Of a stretch of 19,380 nt of DNA, positions 1-6,015 are shown piece after piece. Position 1 is the stretch's first letter, and each line of letters opens with the position of its first letter. This stretch comes from Euryarchaeota archaeon SCGC AAA252-I15. GTDB taxonomy: Archaea; Altiarchaeota; Altiarchaeia; IMC4; SCGC-AAA252-I15. The stretch spans positions 1 to 19,380 of the forward strand of contig AQSC01000033.1 in the NCBI GenBank assembly GCA_000402775.1. The letters run 5' to 3'. A program made the translations under genes and the position numbers. The notes under the pieces were generated by a model that was not told the origin of the DNA, made no database searches, and was given only the letters and a program-made list of their open reading frames with translations.

Positions 1-95
1 GCTCGCGGGCGAAAGCGTCAAGTCCCCCGTCTCCGTCGTTATGGTCCCGTCCGCGGCTGCGTAGAGTGCGAACGCGACTATAAACATCCCAATCC
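1..95. repeat. Left arm of perfect 95-bp inverted repeat
   Basis: Base i of this arm is complementary to base 3724-i over all 95 positions; identity first fails at base 96. The arm codes on the minus strand for the leader and first strand of a fibre-like protein, and the same codons appear on the plus strand in the right arm. It may continue left of the window. The edge of the arm coincides with the first base of the window, which is what a contig-end overlap would look like. No recombinase gene is nearby. Confidence 0.97.
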
Positions 96-114
96 AAATT
101 TTCTTGTCTTCCAT
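1..114 (-). CDS. Fibre-like surface protein, N-terminal fragment (runs off left edge)
   Basis: Thirty-eight codons are visible on the minus strand, starting at the ATG at 114-112 and open to base 1. The start is fixed by a GAGGTGA ribosome binding site at 122-128, seven bases upstream, which also contains the stop codon of the LTD gene, so the two genes are translationally coupled. The protein begins MEDKKIWIG, followed by a hydrophobic leader ending in LYAAADG and then an ITTETGDLTL strand. The same leader opens the fibre protein at 4303. This looks like the authentic start of the gene whose truncated body lies at 3637-4284; the two share exactly the 95 bases of the inverted repeat. Confidence 0.8.
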   Translation of the reverse strand, partial: MEDKKIWIGMFIVAFALYAAADGTITTETGDLTLSPAS

Positions 115-121
115 ATTTATT

Positions 122-128
122 TCACCTC
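122..128 (-). promoter_or_regulatory. Ribosome binding site overlapping stop codon
   Basis: GAGGTGA on the minus strand, seven bases before the ATG at 114. Its last three bases are the TGA stop of the LTD protein gene. The same arrangement recurs at 6007-6012 before the Rhs gene, so it appears to be a habit of this genome and helps to identify true starts. Confidence 0.75.
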
Positions 129-2164
129 ATTTTTTTGTGTACTATCGTTGTTGCAGCAAGTGTTACGAACAATGCTGCGAGCGTGTTTCCCCTGCCTCCC
201 GGCCTTGATGGATTCGAGACTGCGTTTCCAGTCAGAATGGATAATCCTTCTTCAGACCCTCCTTCAAGTGTTGTTGTTTCCTCCGCTGCCTTGAAGTTAA
301 GGCTCGTTGAAGTCCACGCCACCTTAAACTGTTCGACTGTGGTGGTGGAAGTCGACGTTAACTCGGCGACTTCCTCTTCCGCGTAAACAGTGGTTGTGGA
401 TGTCGTTGACGCGTTCCCGCAAGCTTCGCCAGTACAAACTAACCCTTGCGGGCACCCGCACTCGCCGCAATCTTCGACGAGCTCCCCGTTCTTGCAGTAG
501 AGCGGCTGTGTTTCACTGCACCGCCCGTACCGGGTCTTGTCTTTACAGCGCCTGATATATGTGACTGGATTGTCCCTGTCTATGAGGGGGTTGTTCACTT
601 CCCCCGGAGTTCCTCCTTCTTCGGAAGATTCAACCCAATGTATCTCCCACGGGAAGACGCGTTCCAGGCTTTTGCCGTCTCCGTTTCCGCCCCAGCCGGG
701 ATCGTATTCCAGGGAGTCTACGAGCCGCCCCAACTCGTCGTATAACAATAATTTTTCGCCGGTGTTGGCAAGCCCATAGCTTGCAATCGACTTGTCGCCG
801 CAGCTTAAGTGGACGGCGTCTTTCGGAGGGTTCAACTCGGTGTCTTCGTCAGTCACCAGACCGTACCCTTCAGCAGAGAGTATCGTCGAGCCCCCGCCAA
901 ATCCTTGGAGCACGTCATCGTCTTTCCCCCCGTCCGATAGAACCCAGCCCGACAGGTTGACCGTGAAGTTTTCGAGGTTGAGAAGCTCGACGTATTCCCG
1001 CTTATCGTCGTCTCCTTCCGGATTGTACATGACTTCGTTTATTATTACGTTCGCCTTCGGCATCGTCGAGGATGTCGTCGACGTGGTGGTCGTCGAAGAT
1101 GTCGTTGCTTGAAAAGATGGCGTCGTGGTCGTCGAAGTTGAGGTACTGGTGGTTGAAGAGGACGTGGTTGTAGACGATGTCGATGAACTAGTTGTTGTCG
1201 TTGAGGTTGTCGTAGTGCTTGAAGAAGTTGTCGTAGTCGTTGAAGCCATATACATTGTTGTCGTGGCCGCAGGCATTGTCGTCGTCAATTGAATTGTCGT
1301 CGAACTGGCAGAGGATAAAGTTGTGCTAGTCGTCTCTTGCAAGATAGTCGTCGTTGAAGTTGAGGAACTGGATGTTGAGGTTGTCGTGCTTGATGTTGTC
1401 GTCGAAGTCGAAGTGCTAGTGCTTGAAGTTGATGTTGTCATAATGGTGGTTGTAGTTGAAGTTGAAGTAGTTGTGGAAGTTGAACTTGAAGTCGTAGAAG
1501 TTGTAGTCGAGGACGTAGTTGTTGTAGTTGACGTTGATGTTGTTGTGGAAGTTGAACTTGAAGTCGTAGAAGTTGTAGTCGAGGACGTAGTTGTTGTAGT
1601 TGACGTTGATGTTGTAGTCGTTCCTGCCAACGCTATGCTGCTGACTTGACCGGGCGTTCCTCCCTCAACCGCGCTCTCCCCCCAATTCGACCCGCCATCG
1701 CCTCCGGCCACATTAATTTTCTCAAGGCTCCTCCCGTTCCCGTCCGCACCCCAATCATCATCATAAGTAACGGAGGCGACGTCCACCCCATTCAAACCGT
1801 CCTTCAAGACCAGGGCCTCCCCAGTGTTCGAAAGGCTCGACCAACTAGAATCCAGAATCGTCCCACCATACCCGGGATAATCAAGTAGGAACTGCTCCCA
1901 ATCGTCGATTACCACCGCATACTCCCCCACCCCAAGCACACTGTCGTCGTTGGGCGCAGGCTGGGATGCTATTGCCGTAAGCGTATGGTGCACTCCCCCT
2001 TCGAGAAGCCTCCACGAGGACACGTCCACCGTACCACCCCCATTGTAGACTTCAATCCACTCACGGCCTTCATCAGTGCCCGAAGGATTAAACATGACTT
2101 CCGAAAAAACCACCGAACCCGACGCCAAAGGCGCAATAAGAAAGATAATCAACCAACTCCTCAT
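122..2164 (-). CDS. Secreted lamin-tail-domain protein with Thr/Ser-rich linker and C-terminal anchor
   Basis: The protein has 680 residues. Residues 1-16 form a signal peptide (WLIIFLIAPLASG). Two lamin-tail (LTD) domains follow, at about 18-165 and 368-520, each opening with FSEVMFNP or INEVMYNP and an acidic stretch before the strand EWIEVYN or EYVELLN. They are separated by about 190 residues that are almost only Thr and Ser, probably an O-glycosylated extended linker. A compact Cys-rich module lies near 535-585 (RCKDKTRYGRCS, then LYCKNGELVEDCGECGCPQG), a type I recall from archaeal surface proteins. A hydrophobic segment near 657-675 precedes a basic tail HKKMR and probably anchors the protein in the membrane. 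LTD domains usually mediate extracellular binding and often accompany secreted nucleases or phosphoesterases. The start has GAGGTGA at 2172-2178 and overlaps the phosphodiesterase stop (ATGA), so the two genes are coupled. Confidence 0.85.
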   Translation of the reverse strand: MRSWLIIFLIAPLASGSVVFSEVMFNPSGTDEGREWIEVYNGGGTVDVSSWRLLEGGVHHTLTAIASQPAPNDDSVLGVGEYAVVIDDWEQFLLDYPGYGGTILDSSWSSLSNTGEALVLKDGLNGVDVASVTYDDDWGADGNGRSLEKINVAGGDGGSNWGESAVEGGTPGQVSSIALAGTTTTSTSTTTTTSSTTTSTTSSSTSTTTSTSTTTTTSSTTTSTTSSSTSTTTSTSTTTTIMTTSTSSTSTSTSTTTSSTTTSTSSSSTSTTTILQETTSTTLSSASSTTIQLTTTMPAATTTMYMASTTTTTSSSTTTTSTTTTSSSTSSTTTSSSTTSTSTSTTTTPSFQATTSSTTTTSTTSSTMPKANVIINEVMYNPEGDDDKREYVELLNLENFTVNLSGWVLSDGGKDDDVLQGFGGGSTILSAEGYGLVTDEDTELNPPKDAVHLSCGDKSIASYGLANTGEKLLLYDELGRLVDSLEYDPGWGGNGDGKSLERVFPWEIHWVESSEEGGTPGEVNNPLIDRDNPVTYIRRCKDKTRYGRCSETQPLYCKNGELVEDCGECGCPQGLVCTGEACGNASTTSTTTVYAEEEVAELTSTSTTTVEQFKVAWTSTSLNFKAAEETTTLEGGSEEGLSILTGNAVSNPSRPGGRGNTLAALFVTLAATTIVHKKMR
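1065..1640 (-). repeat. Low-complexity Thr/Ser linker coding region
   Basis: This is a run of ACN and TCN codons on the minus strand encoding the Thr/Ser linker of the LTD protein. On the plus strand it reads as repeated GTNGT/GAAGT words. It contains the exact tandem duplication at 1471-1614. Such tracts expand and contract by slippage. Confidence 0.85.
1471..1614 (-). repeat. Perfect tandem duplication, 2 x 72 bp
   Basis: Bases 1471-1542 and 1543-1614 are identical. Each unit codes for 24 residues of the Thr/Ser linker, so the duplication keeps frame. Perfect identity over 72 bases, including third codon positions, implies a recent copy event. Confidence 0.95.
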
Positions 2165-3621
2165 GGAAAACTCACCTCACAACCATCCAACGAAAGCACC
2201 GCATCTTCGACCTCAGCCCAAGACGGCACACCACTCCACGCACTATTATGCTTAAAGTAAAGCATCGCAATACCGGCATTGTGGACGGCTACGGCGTTAC
2301 TGCCTTCATAATCTCTCCCATACAGCTGAGTAAGAGGTAAGTCGTAGTTCACGCATACCTTAGGAAGTACGGGAGAAAGCGGATTTTGCATACACTCTTT
2401 AAGGGAGTAACCAGCATCCCGCAAAACCTTTTCTAATTCATTACGGGAAACTGAATGTTCATCATCAGCTTCAACAGTAGTCTGCCCGTGGTCGGAAGTG
2501 ATTACGAAGACAGTCTCGTCGACGACCCCGTCAGGCAACTCATCAATCAAACGCTGAAGCTGCCTGTCAACATTATCCATCACCTCCCCAGTCTCAGACG
2601 ACAAAGGCCCCGCATGATGACTAATCTCATCAGTACCCAACAACCAAACCGCCATCAAATCAACAGAAGAATCGAAATTATCCAAAGCAAGAGAAGTGGC
2701 CTCGGAATCAAGGTCGATTGAATCTTCCTTAATTTTTGAGATTGAAGCAAGACCGCTCTTAATACGAATCATACTTAGAATCATTTTTGCAGTAGCCCCC
2801 TGATATTCACCACCATTTCTGACGAACTCAAAAATTGATAAACCCTCGAAACTGGATATTTTTCTATTTAATTGCTCGTAGATTGTCTCGTCCTCAATAT
2901 ATTCGTTCATTCCATCATCCCATGGAAGAACATAAAATTTTACGTTTTCTTCGGTTTTGCCTTCATCAATAACATTTTTGAGGTCCTTATCATACCACCT
3001 GAATGCAGGTATTTTTGTTTGTTTTGGGAACATTCCCGTCATTATGCTGGTGTGGCTGGCGGTGGTGATAGAGGGGAATATGGTTGATGCATCGTTGAAT
3101 TTCACACCGTTTTCAAGGAGAGTTTGTATTCCTCCTCCAGAATCCTCATAATTATAATATTTGTCTGGCCTTCCTGCATCAATGATAACGAGGATGGCGC
3201 GTTTCACAGTGGGATTGTTCGTCACTTCAACCTGGATTTCTTTCGTCAGGGTTTGTGATACGCCGTTTAGTGAGTAGGATATTATCGCCAAGACAGTAAC
3301 CACAGAGCCGTCGGGATAATTTTTCGGAACTTCCAAGCGTATTTTCGTCTTGACCTGGCTCTGTCGGATTACTTCATCCAATTCAGCCTCCCGTTCCGCG
3401 TATTCATCAAGGACTTCATCGATAGGAATGTCATACAATTCAAAGTAACCGTTCGTAATGTTGTCGAGTACCTCGTTGTAGAGGTTTTCCTTCTCACGTA
3501 TCGCCTCGCCGGCTGGTAACAGTTGTGTCCCCACCGTCTGGGTGATTGTGGATGACTCCAATAGCCCGGTTCCGCCAGATAAGGAAAAAGGATTTTCAGC
3601 CGAAACCTGATTTAACGTCAC
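2161..3621 (-). CDS. Type I phosphodiesterase / nucleotide pyrophosphatase family protein, 5' end disrupted
   Basis: The ORF has 486 residues from a GTG at 3621. It is an alkaline-phosphatase-superfamily hydrolase of the nucleotide pyrophosphatase/phosphodiesterase group, probably acting outside the cell on phosphodiester or nucleotide substrates. The catalytic set is visible: metal ligand D148 in VIIDAG, nucleophile T186 in FPSITTASH, D331 and H335 in GTDEISHHAG, D377 and H378 in ITSDHGQ, and H447 in AVHNAG. Residues about 90-135 look like a small beta domain before the catalytic core. The N-terminus begins TLNQVSAENPF, which resembles the last residues of a signal peptide with a VSA cleavage site; the hydrophobic core is missing. 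Upstream the frame stays open through the antisense of the inverted repeat with no ATG, GTG or TTG down to base 3723, so the native start was cut off at 3628/3629. The C-terminus ends soon after the last metal ligand and may also be short. The stop overlaps the LTD start. Confidence 0.82.
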   Translation of the reverse strand: MTLNQVSAENPFSLSGGTGLLESSTITQTVGTQLLPAGEAIREKENLYNEVLDNITNGYFELYDIPIDEVLDEYAEREAELDEVIRQSQVKTKIRLEVPKNYPDGSVVTVLAIISYSLNGVSQTLTKEIQVEVTNNPTVKRAILVIIDAGRPDKYYNYEDSGGGIQTLLENGVKFNDASTIFPSITTASHTSIMTGMFPKQTKIPAFRWYDKDLKNVIDEGKTEENVKFYVLPWDDGMNEYIEDETIYEQLNRKISSFEGLSIFEFVRNGGEYQGATAKMILSMIRIKSGLASISKIKEDSIDLDSEATSLALDNFDSSVDLMAVWLLGTDEISHHAGPLSSETGEVMDNVDRQLQRLIDELPDGVVDETVFVITSDHGQTTVEADDEHSVSRNELEKVLRDAGYSLKECMQNPLSPVLPKVCVNYDLPLTQLYGRDYEGSNAVAVHNAGIAMLYFKHNSAWSGVPSWAEVEDAVLSLDGCEVSFP

Positions 3622-3628
3622 AATATTC

Positions 3629-3723
3629 GGATTGGGATGTTTATAGTCGCGTTCGCACTCTACGCAGCCGCGGACGGGACCATAACGACGGAGACGGGGG
3701 ACTTGACGCTTTCGCCCGCGAGC
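3629..3723. repeat. Right arm of perfect 95-bp inverted repeat
   Basis: Exact reverse complement of bases 1-95. To its left lies the broken 5' end of the phosphodiesterase gene; to its right the fibre A gene continues without interruption. The inner edge at 3628/3629 is therefore the novel junction, and the sequence right of it looks native. Confidence 0.97.
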
Positions 3724-4284
3724 GGGAACATTTTACTCGATGGGAAATTGGGTATTGGAGGGAACACTCCATCTTACCCCCTTCACGTCTACGTACAGAA
3801 TCCTACATCATATGCGGGATACATCTACAATACCGATCCTGTTGATGGTAGAGGCCTCTTCATCCGTACTGCAAACTCTGCTTCCGTAAACGCCGTCACC
3901 GTGAAGACCGGAGCAGGATACGTCTTCACCATCCTCAACAACGGCAACGTCGGCGTGGGTACTACGTCGCCTTCCCATAAGCTGACCGTCGCCGGAAAGA
4001 TTTACACGACAGGTTTGTGGCCTAATGCAGGTTTAATATTCAATCATCACAGCATCTTTGAAGGAACCGACCACTCACTGCGCATCTGGAATAACGGCGA
4101 TAACCCCATCTACCTTCTACCTGGAGGAGGAAATGTGGGAGTAGGGACGACAGGTGCCACTGAGAAGTTGACAGTGGACGGAAACATACAGGCTTCCGGG
4201 AAAATCAAGCTCAAGCGGCCCGACGGCGCTTACGCATGCTGCGGGCCCGACAACACCAACCAATGGGTGTGCACTAATTGCTGA
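3637..4284 (+). CDS. Fibre-like surface protein A, 5' end disrupted
   Basis: Two hundred fifteen residues from an internal ATG that has no ribosome binding site. The reading frame joins exactly to the fragment at 114-96 on the minus strand (MEDKKIWIG plus this ORF), which would give a 224-residue protein. The leader FIVAFALYAAADG is a secretion or anchoring signal. Two copies of a short tail-fibre-type motif are present, NVGVGTTSPSHKLTVAGKI near residues 107-125 and NVGVGTTGATEKLTVDGNI near 166-184; such motifs are common in trimeric phage-tail and bacterial surface fibres. The C-terminus is Cys-rich (ACCGPDN, then WVCTNC at the end). I infer a secreted structural or adhesive fibre. The expressed form needs the start sequence now found next to the left repeat arm. 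Confidence 0.7.
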   Translation: MFIVAFALYAAADGTITTETGDLTLSPASGNILLDGKLGIGGNTPSYPLHVYVQNPTSYAGYIYNTDPVDGRGLFIRTANSASVNAVTVKTGAGYVFTILNNGNVGVGTTSPSHKLTVAGKIYTTGLWPNAGLIFNHHSIFEGTDHSLRIWNNGDNPIYLLPGGGNVGVGTTGATEKLTVDGNIQASGKIKLKRPDGAYACCGPDNTNQWVCTNC

Positions 4285-4290
4285 AAAATT

Positions 4291-4297
4291 GAGGTGA
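4291..4297 (+). promoter_or_regulatory. Ribosome binding site that fixes the fibre B start
   Basis: GAGGTGA five bases before the ATG at 4303. A GTG at 4294 lies in the same frame but is part of this site, so the ATG is the better start. Confidence 0.75.
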
Positions 4298-4302
4298 AAA
4301 AT

Positions 4303-5790
4303 ATGGATGACAAGAAACTTTGGATTGGAATTTTATTAGTGGCGTTCGCGCTCTACGCGGCCGCGGACGGATTGATTACGACCCAGACGGGAGACTTGAC
4401 TTTGCAATCGCAGAGTAAAAAAGTGGTTCTCGACGGTTTTTTATCATCTAATTACGGAAGGGGGTCAGAACTCTACTCGCTGGCATTCGGTCGAAGCGGA
4501 ATATCCGGCAGCCTCCAATACCCTGACATCTACGGGAAACATACTGGAGGCGTACTCGCGATAAGCGGGGACGTCTACGGTGGCGGCTCCGTCGCCTTCT
4601 CCGGAAACGTTGGCGTGGGGACTTCCACCCCTTCTGCAAAACTTGACGTAGCCGGAAAGATTAATGCAAGAAAGAGCGGGTCTTACGCGGATATCGGCGT
4701 CGGAGAGCACTTGATAAGGGATTATGCGAGCACTCTGTGGCTTATCGGCGGGACCTACCGGGGAGTATATATCGCGCCGAGCTACAGCTGGGTGCGGGGA
4801 ACAAGTCTTGAATCGGTACCCTCAACAGGATACTTTGAAGTGTACTGGTATCCAAACACCTACTTGAATAAAGGTATGCGCGTTCAAGGGGACTTGACTG
4901 TCACCGGAAACCTTAAGGTCTACGGCACGAAAGATGGCTTTGTTACCGACTTCGTCGAATCTGTGGACGGAAAGTTCGAAGTGGGAGACGTTGTGTGCAT
5001 AGCAGGAGAGTCGGATGAAAAGTTGACGACCCCGGTCTTTGAAGATGATGTCAAGGAAAAATGCCGGGAGGAAAAGGTGAAGGTCCCGTGCACTGAAGAG
5101 TGCTTGGAAGAGTCGACGAAGATAACCTGCCGGAAAGTGAAGGGTGCGAAGGCAACCTGCACCAACTTGCAGACCGTGAAGAAGTGCGCGCACGGGAAAG
5201 ATAAGGAATGCTGGAACGAGACTTTGGACGTAGACTGCGACATTGAAGGCGCAGTCGACAACTGCGTGTGGGAGGAGAAGATTATTGAGTGTGTGGACGG
5301 CGACTGCACTGAGAATATCGTGTACGTTCCTTGCACCGAGGAAGGAAGACCTCCAGAATGTTTTGAAAAGAAGGCTGAGTCATCCTGCAAAGAGAAGAAA
5401 AAGAACGGGGAATGCTATATCGAAAAGACGGTGGAAATCTGCGAAGAGACTATGGTTCGCGAGGAGTCTGGCGAGGAAGATACGGACATCCCGGTCGCGA
5501 AAGTCGCTAAGTGCGATAAGAACGAGGATACTAGCGTCTTCGGGGTGATAAGCCACCTTCCAGAAGAAGACGGCGGATACTACCGTGCCGTCACCTTGGG
5601 GGCATTCGACACAATTAAGGTGGACGCCCGGAAAAACCCGGTCAAGGCGGGAGACCTGCTGGTATCCAGCAATAACGCGGGATACGCGGTAGCGGCTGAA
5701 GAGCCCAAGCCATACAGCGTCGTTGGTAAAGCGCTTGAAGACTTGGACTCTGGGAAGGGGACGATAGCGGTTAAAGTGATTTCAGGGTGA
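4303..5790 (+). CDS. Fibre-like surface protein B with Cys-rich insertion
   Basis: The protein has 495 residues. The leader (MDDKKLWIG, then LYAAADG) and the following ITTQTGDLTL are close to those of fibre A, so the two are paralogues. A tail-fibre motif NVGVGTSTPSAKLDVAGKI lies near residues 102-120 and a beta-rich segment DLTVTGNLKVYG near 197-208. The C-terminal part matches the general form of a domain I know from bacterial fibre-like proteins: FEVGDVVCI near 223-231, then FGVISHLP, then PVKAGDLLVSSNNAGYAV and a closing VVGKAL-DSGKGTIAVKV. Between its two halves, about residues 245-390, sits a charged insertion with 17 cysteines. I infer a secreted, disulfide-stabilised or metal-binding surface fibre. 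It lies 18 bases behind fibre A and probably belongs to the same transcript. Confidence 0.75.
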   Translation: MDDKKLWIGILLVAFALYAAADGLITTQTGDLTLQSQSKKVVLDGFLSSNYGRGSELYSLAFGRSGISGSLQYPDIYGKHTGGVLAISGDVYGGGSVAFSGNVGVGTSTPSAKLDVAGKINARKSGSYADIGVGEHLIRDYASTLWLIGGTYRGVYIAPSYSWVRGTSLESVPSTGYFEVYWYPNTYLNKGMRVQGDLTVTGNLKVYGTKDGFVTDFVESVDGKFEVGDVVCIAGESDEKLTTPVFEDDVKEKCREEKVKVPCTEECLEESTKITCRKVKGAKATCTNLQTVKKCAHGKDKECWNETLDVDCDIEGAVDNCVWEEKIIECVDGDCTENIVYVPCTEEGRPPECFEKKAESSCKEKKKNGECYIEKTVEICEETMVREESGEEDTDIPVAKVAKCDKNEDTSVFGVISHLPEEDGGYYRAVTLGAFDTIKVDARKNPVKAGDLLVSSNNAGYAVAAEEPKPYSVVGKALEDLDSGKGTIAVKVISG

Positions 5791-5810
5791 GAAAAGGAGA
5801 AAACGGCGGA

Positions 5811-5838
5811 GGCGGGGGTGAATTCAACCTCCTCTGTC
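5811..5838 (+). other. Imperfect hairpin in the fibre B to small-ORF gap
   Basis: The palindrome TGAATTCA at 5819-5826 is extended outward by a G-rich left arm and a C-rich right arm (ACCTCCTC) with one bulged A and a G-U pair. It could fold in RNA and reduce read-through between the fibre genes and the Rhs gene. There is no T-run behind it, so it is not a clear terminator. Confidence 0.25.
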
Positions 5839-5877
5839 GAAACATTATTGCATGAAAAAAAGGGGGGTTAATGTGAA

Positions 5878-6012
5878 ATGAAAACAAAAACGCCGAGAAA
5901 TTCAGAGGAGATATGGGCTAGGCTGGGCAGTTCGTTCGCAAAGGCGCTGCAACCCTGCGAGAGCGGGGAAGCCGTGATAATGGCGGCTTACTTAAAATGG
6001 GGGTGTAGGTGA
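5878..6012 (+). CDS. Small protein, 44 residues, unknown function
   Basis: The ORF runs from ATG 5878 to TGA 6010-6012. The protein begins MKTKTPRNSEEIWARLG and ends AAYLKWGCR. It has no signal peptide or membrane segment and looks mostly helical with two cysteines. A G-run (5862-5867) lies about ten bases upstream of the ATG. Its stop codon forms the AGGTGA site of the Rhs gene three bases further on, the same stop-in-site arrangement seen at 122-128, which is the main argument that it is translated. Its place directly before the Rhs gene would suit a loading or chaperone role, but nothing in the sequence shows that. Confidence 0.45.
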   Translation: MKTKTPRNSEEIWARLGSSFAKALQPCESGEAVIMAAYLKWGCR

Positions 6013-6015
6013 AAA

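Noticed and set aside
1065..1640. Repeated words resembling a CRISPR or satellite array
   Set aside because: There are no unique spacers or regular units; it is coding low-complexity sequence with one 72-bp duplication.
1323..1649. Long plus-strand ORF rich in Val, Glu and Asp
   Set aside because: It is the antisense of the Thr/Ser linker; its composition follows from ACN and TCN codons read backwards.
1..3723. Insertion sequence or transposon bounded by the inverted repeat
   Set aside because: The repeat is itself protein-coding leader sequence, there is no transposase inside, and no target duplication is visible.
3546..3845. Plus-strand ORF across the repeat junction
   Set aside because: It is another frame over the phosphodiesterase 5' end and the fibre A start, with no ribosome binding site or sensible domains.
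4920..5390. Ser/Thr-rich minus-strand ORF of 156 codons
   Set aside because: It is the antisense of the charged Cys-rich part of fibre B; no ribosome binding site, and gene order favours the plus strand.
5811..5838. G/C hairpin as a strong transcription terminator
   Set aside because: No T-run follows and the stem has a bulge and mismatches; kept only as a weak hairpin.
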